Shown: piece by piece, positions 45,497 to 55,810 of the stretch
How the letters are laid out: each line of letters opens with the position of its first letter
Numbering within the stretch: the stretch's first letter is position 1
NCBI GenBank assembly: GCA_003290165.1
Contig: QNQO01010751.1
Coordinates: forward strand, 37,826-101,825
Origin: Berberis thunbergii
Lineage: Eukaryota > Streptophyta > Magnoliopsida > Ranunculales > Berberidaceae
Direction: 5' to 3'
Length of the DNA: 64,000 nt
The notes under the pieces: generated by a model
Seen by the model: the letters and a program-made list of their open reading frames with translations, nothing else
The model's database searches: none
Told to the model about the DNA's origin: nothing
Position numbers and translations under genes: made by a program

Positions 45497-45835
45497 ATGG
45501 AACCTCAACAACAAGACCCTACTCCACACAACCAACCACTACAAGCACAACAAAATCAGCAATAACAAGCAGCACAAGAAGATAGTAGCACTGTAAGGAG
45601 TAGTAGCAAGAGTAGCTTCTTGTGCAGGCAGAGTAGTACAAGGTGGACACCCACAACTGATCAGATTAGAATCTTGAAGGACCTTTACTACAACAATGGG
45701 GTAAGATCCCCAAGTGTAGAGCAGATTCAGAGAATCTCGGCGCGGTTACGACAGTATGGGAAGATTGAAGGCAAAAATGTTTTCTATTGGTTTCAGAACC
45801 ATAAAGCCAGAGAAAGGCAGAAGATCTATAAATGA
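45497..45835 (+). pseudogene. WUS: WUSCHEL homeobox first exon, with premature stop
   Basis: The ATG at 45497 opens MEPQQQDPTPHNQPLQAQQN, then TAA at codon 23 (a CAA to TAA change is likely in this glutamine run). The frame continues open to the homeodomain: [42 protein letters not shown] and [15 protein letters not shown], codons about 45-110. This is the atypical WOX homeodomain of the WUSCHEL type, the stem-cell transcription factor of shoot meristems. After ERQK the sequence reads IYK and a stop; the expected GT donor is lost and the C-terminal exons with the WUS box are absent. There is no in-frame ATG between the stop and the homeodomain. It lies opposite in strand to most other captured pieces. 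Confidence 0.92.
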
Positions 45836-46415
45836 TTCTTTTCTACTATTTTCAGTTAAGTGATTCATCTCAGGATCTAGTCAATGTCTCATCTCATTTT
45901 GTCTTTAAGAACTGTGCATATTACAGATTCATCTATTGCTACTGACATATTACATAGATGAGCATTAGATCCATCCCAAAATCAGAAACATTGCCCTTCT
46001 TTTTATTGCAGATCTGGAAAATATGGGGGAAGTAGCACCATCCCACCACTTGTCATGCCAAAAACCAATGATGTCTCTTCTGCCTAGTTTGGAGGTGATA
46101 TATAATTGCAACTGAATCCCCAAATATCCATATCACACGTACTGGATATTGCAAATCATGGTGACATTTTAAGATCATGAGACATAAGTACATTCGTTAA
46201 TTTCATTGACAGAGGCACATAATGGTCTTGCTCTGATGATTCTAAGTTTCTAACCAATATGAAACATCACCATATTAAATGATAAATCAAATCAGTTTCT
46301 AACCAATATGAAAGATAACAATACTTGGCCCAAAAAGCTGACAGTGACAGAACCCATTCTAGTCCTAATTGAAGGATCATGTTGCTTATGAGAAAAAAGT
46401 AATATCCAGGTTTAC

Positions 46416-46598
46416 CTTGAGATTTAACAACACATGGGGATCAATATCATAGTTTGAAAAATCACAACTTGATGATGCTATCAAGTTAATGGTTGCTTTG
46501 TAAGATAACACACCCTCGCTCTGTCCAAAAATCAATGATCTGCTTGCATATGCCACCGGTGATGGATCATCCACTGGTCCACGTGAGTTCAACAATTT
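46416..46598 (-). pseudogene. VIR: VIRILIZER-like exon (m6A writer subunit fragment)
   Basis: A single 61-codon exon with a clean AG acceptor (TGCTTCAG) and donor GTAAACC. It reads KLLNSRGPVDDPSPVAYASR, SLIFGQSEGVLSYKATINLI, ASSSCDFSNYDIDPHVLLNL. This matches my recollection of the armadillo-like middle region of plant VIRILIZER, the large scaffold of the mRNA N6-adenosine methyltransferase complex (TRGPVDDPSPV, LSYKAT.NLIASS). The exon is open and in phase but isolated from its neighbours in the source gene. The identification rests on memory of the family. Confidence 0.65.
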
Positions 46599-46826
46599 CT
46601 GAAGCAATTATAGTTTTTATTTTGAACTCCAAGAATTAACTAACAATTAGTTCAACTAAGAAAAGAGGTATGAAAAGTATTATGACAAAAAACTGTTATA
46701 CATGTGAGTGCATGCAGAAACAAAAATATATGAAGAGCTAAGACCAAGTCCAAGAGTACACAGCTATAGAAAAGTGCATATATAGGTGTGAAGCTGATAA
46801 AAAGCCATGGAAGATTGATGAATTAC

Positions 46827-46914
46827 CTCTGTGGCCTTTCATAGCTTTTGGGTCTTTCTTTTCCTTAGTAACGCCAAAAACATCAAAGCATAGGTCTTTC
46901 ATTGATGTTGAGAC
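46827..46914 (-). pseudogene. Exon-like piece of uncertain origin
   Basis: Bounded by AG and GT, it reads VSTSMKDLCFDVFGVTKEKK, RPKSYERPQR. It lies between the EHD1-like and VIRILIZER-like exons on the same strand. I cannot assign it; it may be a further EHD1-linked or an independent capture. Confidence 0.4.
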
Positions 46915-47070
46915 CTATACTTGTAGTTCAAATAACAATATCAATGAAATTGAAAAGAAAAAAAAATTAGATTACAAGACAGAAAGAATAAGAATATCAT
47001 CGTAATAACTTGATGCTTGTCTTACACTTTTAAATTCAGATTCTATGGAAAAGGCATAGTCAATACTTAC

Positions 47071-48344
47071 TGCTAATAAGGCATCCAAGTTTTCCATTGC
47101 TGGAGGATTTAAACTTTCCAAGCCATCTGAAATAAAAACAGAGAAGGAAAATAAAATAAGGGCACCAGCTTAAACTTTCCAGATATTTTTAGTTTAGAAT
47201 TAACCATCCTCCAAATTTAACATTAGAACACAACATATTCCATGAAACCATGAAGTTCAACACCACTTACCTATAGTGGCAAGCAGACCTTCTGTTATTT
47301 CATGTCCTGTTTGTGCTAGGGAAATTAACTGTCAATTATCACAAAGGTTGATAAGTGCCACCTTAAAGTTAAATAAATATGCAGTCAAAAAATAAATGAC
47401 TGGCTGAGAAACCCTTGTCTCTTGGAATCAGCAATAGCCCATACCTTTGGAACAACCATTTTTCTAATTGTTATTACAAAAAGTGAACGAATATGGGATA
47501 ATACTAGCAGAGTCTCTTACTACACAATTGTATTGTATGTAGGCTGAAAAAAAGGTAAATACAATCAAATAAACAATAGCCCAATCATCAGTTACTTTGG
47601 CCATAACATGAAACTAATAATATAAATTTGTTCAAGCATTAACACATGGGTCTGATGAAGTTTGATTTAATCCAATTTTTTATCGTTAATGCAAGTACAA
47701 CTACAAGATCATAAATCCTGTGCTTCTATCTCAAACTCTTCAAGTATTTACCAATAAAAATATCATAATACAGTACAATAGAAGAGAACCCATTCATGAC
47801 TACCATCACTTAGATTCTATAATTGTAGCAAAAGCAACATTTTTCCATCATCAACGATAGGGTTTTCCATCTGACTACTTCAGTAACAATCAATGAAGAC
47901 AATATAATAAAAGAGAAACCTCCACCATCACTAAGCTGAAACCTAACAACAAATCGAGCATAAGAAGCTCCTATGTAGCTAGATGAGGGGTAAACATCGA
48001 TAGGTCTCAAATGAATAGAAAACGACACATTTCTGCTCTTGCAGCAAACGAAAAGGTCCATCAAACTTTAACAAAGTAATAATGCAACTCTATCTATCTA
48101 TCAAGCATATGAATCATCATTTCAGATTGTTTCAATTCGATAACAAATACTTAAATCATTAGTATTTAAATACACAGACTTCAAATTTACAGCTAAACTA
48201 ATCAGAAACTGATAAACAAACCCTAAAACGACAACTCGAGATCAAAAGCCCTAAAGGAACAAACCTGCTTGAGTTCAGACCGGGAGAGGTTGGAAAGAGC
48301 GAAGAACTTGGTCGCATCGCTCCCCGTAATGCGTCTACCTCCAT
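47071..48344 (-). pseudogene. EHD1: EHD1-like gene fragment (EH domain exons)
   Basis: Four small exons in order on the minus strand: 48344-48265 (DGGRRITGSDATKFFALSNL, SRSELKQ, donor GTTTG), about 47444-47400 (VWAIADSKRQGFL), 47328-47271 (LISLAQTGHEITEGLLATI, donor GTAAGT) and 47126-47071 (DGLESLNPPAMENLDALLA, donor GTAAGT). Together they follow the EF-hand/helix order of the EH domain of plant EHD proteins, dynamin-like ATPases of endocytic recycling, up to the linker before the GTPase domain. The first calcium loop reads DGGRR where relatives have DGDGR, and exon 2 is eroded at its end. Introns are retained. The ATPase part is absent. Confidence 0.85.
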
Positions 48345-48430
48345 CTGCAAACAAACACAAATCAATCAAACGAGTTCTACAGAGATCTAACCACAACTTG
48401 TACCAAGAAACAGAATAGTAGAGAAGTTAA

Positions 48431-48464
48431 ATGAATGAATGAATGAATGAATGAATGAAGGAAC
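48431..48464. repeat. (GAAT)n microsatellite
   Basis: About eight GAAT units next to a possible splice donor (CAG|GTTCC on the minus strand). A pyrimidine-rich CCTCTCCAATTCTTCTCTCG stretch at 48470-48600 reads like a plant 5' UTR, perhaps that of the EHD1-like source gene. Confidence 0.6.
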
Positions 48465-48718
48465 CTGAATAGATTAGCCGCAGGTGCGGCGGATGCGAGA
48501 GAAGAATTGGAGAGGAATTAGGGCTTTGGAGAAGGCGGAGAAGAATTTGAGAGGAGGTGAAGAGGATTAGAGTGAGGAGAGCTCTTTGAGCTTGCGATTC
48601 TATAATTCTCTCCTGCGCAAATTGTTTTCGCAATGACTGCACTCTTTTTCCCCAATTTTTTTCGCCAGAGCGCGAAACTCCTCTCTCCACTTAGGTGCAC
48701 ATGCAAAACACTCGTGTT

Positions 48719-48977
48719 TAGCCATGGTTTTAAGCTGTTGGCAGTTCAAAACATGTTTATACCACGGTTTTAGCCCGTTGGCCAATATAGCCACGGTTTT
48801 TGGCCGTGGCAAATGAACCCACGATTTTAAACCGTAGCCATGAGGTAGTGATTATAGCCACGATTTTAAGCCGCTGGCAGTTCAAAACACGCTTATACCC
48901 ACGGTTTTTTGCCGTTGACCACGATATCCACGGTTATTGGCCGTGGCAAATAAAGCAACGGCTTAGAACCGTGGCCA
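48719..48977. repeat. Right subterminal repeat array of the CACTA, ~8 copies
   Basis: The same CCACGGTTTTAAGCCGTGG-like palindromic motif as at the left end, about 30 bp apart, followed by AAAAAGGCC and the terminal GTGTAGTG. Confidence 0.85.
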
Positions 48978-49080
48978 TCTACGTGTAGCTAAAAAGGCCT
49001 TTTCGTGTAGTGTTTTGGATCCCTTGGTCGTCTTGTACGAGGGCTAAGCTCCCCTTCATGCAGCCTTTCTTGGACGCCTT

Positions 49081-49827
49081 GGTAGAAACTCTGTTTACTA
49101 ACACTTTCCCTTCTCATTCTCTAACTTCTTTCCACTTTGACAGAATTTCGACTACTGAATTTCTACTCTTGTTCCTCATTATCTCTTTCTTCCTTAAAAA
49201 CAACCAGCTTGTACTCAATCATCCACCATAACACACACACAAAAAAAAAACTTGAGGTTGATTGAGAAACTTGAACTTACAAACTTTTCTACACACCAAA
49301 GGGGCTGATGTGTTGAATAAATAAGAGATTGGGTTTCTTTAGTTTTCTCTTCATTGATGATTTCTATTTTGTTTCTTGTTTGTAAAACTTGGAGAGGATG
49401 AAAAGGGTTTTGATTAATGGAATTGGCAAGTATTTGTAGAAGAGGGTCGATAGTGTAGCTTGCACAGACAGTTTCGATGTCTATTGTGTATTGGAAATGG
49501 CGTGGCGCATCCCGGACCGTGTACGTGACAGGTTTCTATATTTGAAGAGTGAGGCTAAGGAACCAGGTTTTGTAACCATATTTTGCAACCAAGATGATGT
49601 GGCATCGTTAGAGAAGTTTTTTACAACCTTGAGATACACATAAAATCTTTAGGGATTTCATCATTCTTTCGAGATCACGCCACGTTACCCTGGTTACAAA
49701 ACATGGTTGCAAAACATGGTTTCCTAGCATTTTTTTGATATTTGAAACGTTTCTATTTCTATCTTGGCACCCAAGGTTTTCCACTTTTACATTTGCATCC
49801 GTTTCAATTCACACCACTACGAAAATA
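49081..49827. other. Non-coding DNA right of the split element
   Basis: After the 65-bp pol remnant I see no retrotransposon similarity, gene or terminal repeats. Confidence 0.5.
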
Positions 49828-49835
49828 TAATTATG

Positions 49836-50021
49836 CAACAATTCTAGCCAGCCTTGTTTGCTGGTCTCTTTAGGGTATTTTCTTGGTTTTTTTTTTACAA
49901 TTTCACCCTTTCTATAAGTGGTGTTTATGGTTGTGTTTTAAAGTGGAAGGGCAAAAAGTGTAAAAAATGTTAAGAAAATGCTCAAACAAGGCCAACAAAC
50001 AAGGTTGGCTAGACTTACTCA
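49836..50021. mobile_element. Small MITE, 186 bp
   Basis: Inverted ends around TCTAGCCAGCCTTGTTTG and CAAACAAGGTTGGCTAGA enclose an AT-rich core. The flanks TAATTATG (49828-49835) and AAATTATG (50022-50029) match at 7 of 8, which fits a hAT-type duplication. The outermost bases are less well matched. Confidence 0.65.
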
Positions 50022-50029
50022 AAATTATG

Positions 50030-50709
50030 AGAGTATACCCTTAAAAAGTCAAGATAAATAAATAAATAAGTTATACGAAGCATGGATGTATGCCCTTCAT
50101 CAAGTCGAATATGCAAATTCCATATAAGAATCATAACGAACCAAAGTTTATTATCTATATTTTAGCCTTCATTTTGAAACATTATTACTTAAACACCATT
50201 AGTTATGACCAATTTTAGTTTGGAAGATTCAAAATATAGTAGTAGTTCACTGATTAAAAAAAAAAAGTTAACTTGCTTTTGGTCCAATTTATGTACCAGT
50301 TTTGAGTTTGGCTCCCAAGTTTGTCCAACTTTTGATACTAGTTTCAAGATTTCGTTCACCATTAACTGTACACTTTCCGTTACAAAATATTAGACTTAAA
50401 TGCAAAACTGGTATAAATGGTAAGACCTAAATTCTAAATTTATCAATACCAAAGTCAATATTATTTCAAAAAAAAAATCATTCAATTACTGGACGAAGAG
50501 TTAATGGTCAACGTAGTCTTGGGACCTAGACTCAAAGTTTGACAAACTTTAGACCCAAACTTAAATTAAGTTGGTGTAAATCTCTGGACATAACACAAAT
50601 TAACCCTAAAAAGAAAACACAAATTGCAGTATTTTTAAATAATTTCGAGATTAGTATTTTTCTAGTGAACTTTAATTTTTTTTTATTACAATTTGATTTT
50701 AGACTATTT
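50030..50709. other. AT-rich DNA, no gene seen
   Basis: Short open frames on both strands only; no terminal repeats or RNA gene recognised. Confidence 0.5.
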
Positions 50710-50934
50710 AATTGCAAGTACTTGTGAAATTTGTCCGTTGCGACAATCGGTCCTAAGCCCGGATAAAGGAGAAGGGTTGGTATTAGGCCAGTGACAGGCA
50801 ACCGTAAAATCTATCACATATCTCTGGAGGAGGATTGTTATTAGGCCCGTGACAGCCAACCGTAAAAATCCTTCACATCCCTTTGCATGGATTTTTGGTT
50901 CAAAAAGATTAATGTCAGATGACCGTTTTCCTTG

Positions 50935-51433
50935 TGATGCATCCAAACTCCAGTCTCCAATAAGCAAAACCTACAAAACAAATGTTAGATTGCCAAAGAC
51001 CACCTTTTTGGTGGCCTAAGGCACTCCGATGCTTAAGTTAGTAACTCAATTGGAGATGGAGATGAAACTGGACAGAACTCGGTTAAAATTGCATACCTTT
51101 GTCGAATGTTCTTTTACCATTTATAATGGTCGTAGTTAATGCCCTGTGTAACTTAAGCATGTGAGGCGCAATGAGAAGAGATGTTCTATGTAACAGTCTC
51201 CTCCTTTATGAGGATATGTCCATGGAGGCGTAACTCCCTTCACGACTCTTTTTCTATGTAGCGTTCCTCCCCCTTGAGGGAGAACTTTATGAGCTCTGTT
51301 TGTGCTATCTTTGACCGAATTTTCCCTTTTTGGGCTTTATACATTGGTTTGGACTTGGGTTACTTGATCCTCGTGATGTATAATTTCTGTCACGTGTACG
51401 GCTGTGATGTCGGTCTAATTTGATGTATCATCA
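50935..51433 (-). repeat. 3' LTR of element C, 499 bp
   Basis: It runs from TGATGCATCCAAACTCCAG to TTTGATGTATCATCA on the plus strand. It is about 40 bp shorter than its partner because of a deletion near 51290-51300. Box and hairpin (CCACCTTTTTGGTGG) are at 50998-51040. An ATTATAAATGG TATA-like motif on the minus strand sits about 80 bp upstream of the box. Confidence 0.88.
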
Positions 51434-51766
51434 GCTAATCTCTCCTTTAGTTAGTGGCTTCGTTGACGTGGTCACTAATCTTGACGATTGTTGGGCTTTC
51501 GACTTCATCATTGTCCTGGATTTAATGTCATTGGCAGTTATCGGTGGGTTGGCGTCTCGATTTCCTATTCGTCTGTTCGTTTCTACGTGTATTTTGGGAT
51601 TTTGTACAATTATCGTATCTCGCACGTCATCCAACAAGCAGTTCGTTGCTCAGCTCTGTAAAAAGGGGGCGTGATTGATCTGTTTTTCTTTTTACGTCGC
51701 TTTATTTTGAAAATAGGGTTTTTTCTCCTTTCTTCTTTATTTTCTTTGCTCATTTGTTCCTTCGCG

Positions 51767-54180
51767 ATGTCTGCTAGTGATATTCTAGATGGTGAGGTGC
51801 TTACAGCTTGCGAAGCCTACTTCTAGTCCAAGAAGGTTTCTTAGGCGACGTTGGACAATATTCATTCCGATTATGGCTTGTCATCTTACCTCAAAATCGT
51901 TCTGCCTAGGCAGAACCACAACCCTTGTTGTCTACCTGTGCATGTTCTTGTTTAACCTTCGATTCCCGGTTCCAAAGTTGTTTTGGGAATATCTGGACTT
52001 TTTTGGTATTCCTTCTGCTTAGATGGGTCCTAATGGTTGGAGGGTTATGGTTTCTACTTATGCGAGAGTCATCTATCTGGCATTCCCTTAATTGTTAGAA
52101 TCCTGCACTCGGTGGTTGGTATGTTGGAGACCAAGAACATTTGTTTCCTACATTCCTTCGCCTGTTTTGGGAATCTCAATGATGACATTAGGGGATGGTC
52201 GAAATTCTAGTTTTATGCTTCTATTAGTTCTGGTGACTTTATATTGCGTGGTCACAGAATGTTCGGTCATTCTGAGTTCCTAACAAATGGAAGGACCTAC
52301 AGCTCACTGTGGAAAAACAAATGATCAGTCATGTTTCATGGAGCTTCCTGTGATTCCCTTGGAAGTTTTTTCTTCTAGGGATATAGTAAGGCATAGTGGT
52401 TTATACACTGTGAATGAGGCATAACGGGTTTTGCTCACGGAATCTCAAGCTGAGGAGATCGCTGCTCATGCTAGTGATGCTAGCATTGATGGGAAGTGAG
52501 CTCGAACAAACGTGTTATCGATCTCGATGCTCCTGTTAGCATTGGTGTTGCTGGCACGACTTCTAGGAAGAGGAAAATTTTGAGGCCCGCCAGTCCGTCG
52601 AAGCGACTGATGATAATCCCCAACCGTGTTCCGAGGAAGAAATGGATTTCCACTTGTGGTGTTGCTCGTGCTACTTCTAATAAAGAGGTGGTGAGGGAGG
52701 ATCGCTTATCCCTCGAGGAGGTCGAGGAGATGACTCTTGTAATGGAGATGAGTAAGAAGGAAATTATTTGTTCGTTGGGTGATAACGAAAAGAAGCTCAT
52801 CTCTACCTATGGTGTACCAACATTGTTGGATACTCTAATGATGGCCCTCGAGTTATCAATGAGAAGATGTTTCAGCTGGCGGTAGAATAGTCTAAGGAAG
52901 TTCTTCCCTCTCGGTCATCTTCCATTCTTGTTCATGAAGCGGCGGGGTTCTCAATTTCTTCTCCCGCACGTCTAGATACTCCTGCCCATTCACTGCAACT
53001 ACTCTTTTTGTTCCTGTGGTGAACAGTTCGCATCGAGAAAACAAGAGTGGTTTTTATGTCATCAATGTTGTTCCGCTTGCTCTTCCCGTCGTTGGAGGTT
53101 GTTCTTCTGCGAGTTCGGATCCTCGCATCCTTCATCCACGGATTGGTTGGAAGGAGCCTAACCCGGAAGACATCCGTATCAATTCGGATGAAAAGTTTTG
53201 TTGGTTTACCCATCTTGACGTGCAAGATGGTACGCGTGGCCTGGTTAATTAATGTCATAGGCAGGCGGTAGAAGGGCATTCGATGAATGTACAGGATCCT
53301 AGTACTCATCTCGACCATGGTCTTGAGCAAATAATGGATGGGATGAATCACTTCGCTTATACTAGGGTGATGGGATCGAAGTACCAGCCTGGTCGTTGTC
53401 GAGTGGTTACTCTTGAGAGGAATTGGCAACGTTGTTGTTGGAGTTTTCTCACGTCCTTTACCAATTGAATGTGCAAAAGGCACAGTGCATGGAGCTGGAG
53501 AGGGCAGTTCTGGCATCTTTAAAGGAAGTGGAAGTTGCACGAGATAAGTCTGCTGCGGAGTTTGAGACTTCGATGGCCAATTTGGATGGGGCTCATGCAC
53601 GATTGGACGAGCTGGAAAAAGAGTTTTCTGTCGAGAAAGCTGACCATGATGAGGCTCTACGCTCCATCGTTGAGCAATCAATCGGCAGTAAGGTTGCTGA
53701 AGAGCGGCTGGAGCAATTGATGGTTGGTTTTGATGGAGTTAAGTCGGATATCTCCGCCTTGTTGACCACTGTTGAAGAGCAACTTATTTAAGCTAACAAT
53801 GAGCTCGCTGCCCCAAAAGACAAGCCAAAGATTGTGGAGGTGGAAGATTGGAAGAGAGTTGTTAATGAACGAGTTGAACTTCTTAATTATGTTGAGGCGC
53901 TTGGTGTTGATTATCCGAGTATCGTCACTTGGTTGATCAAGTCTTCGAGGATTAAGATGTTGAAGAAGGTACCTCGGATCTCCCAAGCGACCCTGTAGAG
54001 GAAGAACCATTATCTCTTCCTCCTTGCAACCAGGTTACATCGTCTGTTTTTGTCGTTGAGATGGGAACCTTGTCTTTTTCTACCAATGTCGTTGTGGTCT
54101 TTCTTCCATCAGATGTTCTTGTCGCTTCTACTGCTCTTTCTTCAAATGTTCTATCTTCTCCTCCAGATGTAACAAAATGA
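51767..54180 (+). pseudogene. Opposite-strand extra ORF (aORF) of element C
   Basis: An ATG at 51767 (MSASDILDGEVLTACEAYF) begins a decayed frame. Pieces at about 51945-52080 read NLRFPVPKLFWEYLDFFGIP and GPNGWRVMVSTYARVIYL, the same putative gypsy-type transposase domain as in elements A and B. A basic segment (52496-52885, RKRKILRPASPSKRLMIIPN) and a long coiled-coil-like segment (53423-53791, LERAVLASLKEVEVARDKSA ... LDELEKEFSVEKADHDEALR) follow, and the reading ends near 54000-54180 with an acidic stretch. Several stops and shifts are present. A 249-codon frame on the other strand at 52932-53681 is its shadow. Confidence 0.72.
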
Positions 54181-54428
54181 TTTTATGAATGAGAAATTTT
54201 CTTTTTTGACAATATTGTACTGCCTTCTATTTAATTTTCGTTTCACTTGCTTTTTCTTTGAGGCCGTGATTTTTCTTGGGTCATTCGTTATGATGTGTAT
54301 GTTTTCCTCATCGAGTCATTTGTAGTAAGTACTAGCGATTTAGGCTTATCCGTATTTTTTTTTGCATTTGTTTGTCGATCATCCAAAGCTTTTATTTCTT
54401 TATTCAGATCCTCGAGTGCTAGCATGAC

Positions 54429-55009
54429 CAAGGATTGTGATTTCGCTTTTTGTGTTAATTTCGGTTACCTGATTTAAAAAATATTATGTGTAAAGAAAAA
54501 ACGTAAAAATTTCGAGAATATATGAAATATATATATAATGATTTCGTGAGTATATGAAATATGTGAAAAAATAAGATGCAATTAAATAAATATATTAAAC
54601 ACATTAAATGAAGCCGAAATACCAACAAATGGAACAAACATAAAATCAATATATAATTAAGGAAATAAAAGAGTGGTTTTAAAAATCATTATATAAGTGG
54701 AAGAATGATAATTAGAAAATTAAGGGTGGTTTAAAAAATCAATAAGTAATAGAAGAAATGATAATTAGAAGTAAAAAACCTCAAAATTTACAAAAAAGAA
54801 CCCAGAAAGTTTTTGAAAAAACCCTCGAAAAATTGTAATTTTTATTAGTTGGTTTTTGTATTTTCATGAAAAACTCTCGAAATTTACGAAAAAACCTCAA
54901 AACTTTCAAAAAACCCAAAAAAAATGTAATTATTTTTTCGCACTTTTTTCTTTTCGTAATTTCAAAAAAATGAAATTATCGCCGAAAATTCGTGAAATCA
55001 CATTCCTTG
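54429..55009. mobile_element. hAT-like MITE, copy 1, 581 bp
   Basis: Ends CAAGGATTGTGATTTCG and CGTGAAATCACATTCCTTG are flanked by AGCATGAC and TGCATGAC (7 of 8). The interior is AT-rich, with CCTCAAAATTTAC-like runs and no gene. It inserted just past the aORF of element C. Confidence 0.82.
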
Positions 55010-55269
55010 TGCATGACAAGGTGTTTTGAAGCATTTTTGGGTGGTGTTGTGAGTTCATCGATGGCCTTTTTAGACGGGTCCGTCATGGTCGTCAAAGTAA
55101 GTCGTACCGTGTATCTCCAGCTTTTGCTTCTTGGTTCAAAATTCTGATCGGCCAGTGGACATTTACGGCTATATTCTGCTTATGTGTCTAGATAGAGCTT
55201 AATAAGTTGACTAGTTAGTCTTTGCCTTGTTGATTTGATGCATTAATTGACCCGAGGTTTTTTTTTCGG

Positions 55270-55800
55270 GTGTGACTTGTTCGTCTCAATTTTTTTACTT
55301 CGTTGTTCTAACGTATCAGTCAACTCGAAGTTTGTTCGAGTAAGTTGATTGATTCATCCCAACTTTTACTTCGTTCGTCTAACGTGTTAATCGACTGGCA
55401 GTTTGTTTGAGTAAGTTGAATGATTTGTCCCAACTTCTTCGTTCGTCTGACATGTTAGTCAACTCGAAGTTTATTTGAGTGAATTGACTGATTTGTCCCA
55501 ACTTTTACTACGTTAATCCGACATGTTAGTCGACTTTAAGTTTATTTGAGTATGTTGACTGATTTGTCCCAACTTTTACTTCGTTCGTTTGACGTGTTAG
55601 TCGAGGCGAAGTTTTTTTGAGTGAGTTGGCTTTTTCGTCCTAACTTTTACTTCGTTGGTTCGACATACTAGTCGACCTGAAGTTTATTTGAATAAGTTGA
55701 CGGGTTTGTCCCAACTTTTACTTCTTGGTTCGACATACTAGTCGACCTGAAGTTTATTTGAATAAGTTGACTGGTTCATCCCAACTTTTACTTCTTGGTT
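55270..55800. repeat. ~71-bp tandem array of element C, about 7-8 units
   Basis: AGTTGACTGATTTGTCCCAA followed by CTTTTACTTCG recurs, with the AACTT near 55361, 55432, 55500, 55571, 55642, 55713 and 55783. The unit does not resemble the 178-bp units of elements A and B. Confidence 0.93.
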
Positions 55801-55810
55801 AATTAGACTA

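Larger units (their letters stand above)
39869..49012. mobile_element. CACTA transposon carrying fragments of several host genes (Pack-CACTA), 9.1 kb
   Basis: The left end is CACTACACCAAAAATAC and the right end is AAAAAGGCCTTTTCGTGTAGTG written as AAAAAGGCC followed by TTTTCGTGTAGTG. TTT is duplicated on both sides (39866-39868, 49013-49015). Excision in silico joins the split RNase H frame of the host retrotransposon, which fixes both ends independently. Both termini hold arrays of short inverted motifs GCCACGG(N7)CCGTGGC, as CACTA subterminal regions do. No TnpD/TnpA-like transposase is recognisable. The interior instead holds exon-intron pieces related to VARICOSE, an auxin response factor, VIRILIZER, EHD1, WUSCHEL and an RNase H-like domain, most on the minus strand. 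Confidence 0.92.
31997..49080 (-). mobile_element. Tat-lineage Ty3/gypsy element B (5'-truncated, nested)
   Basis: Minus orientation: 3' LTR 31997-32685, opposite-strand aORF, ~178-bp tandem array, then integrase and RNase H. It is split by an inverted pair of Athila-like LTRs (33955-36382) and by a CACTA transposon (39869-49012). Pol resumes at 49013 for about 65 bp and then stops matching. Gag, protease, most of the reverse transcriptase and the 5' LTR are absent. Confidence 0.8.

Noticed and set aside
45300..45596. 98-codon frame overlapping the WUS leader in another phase
   Set aside because: It runs through promoter/leader and the WUS N-terminus out of frame; composition is not protein-like.
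40247..49012. CACTA element boundary at 40247 instead of 39869
   Set aside because: Only the 39869 end gives the TTT duplication and restores the split RNase H frame; kept as a finding about an internal terminus.
52932..53681. 249-codon minus-strand open frame
   Set aside because: It lies antisense to the coiled-coil part of the element C extra ORF, has no domain, and is His/Pro/Thr-rich as expected for a shadow frame.
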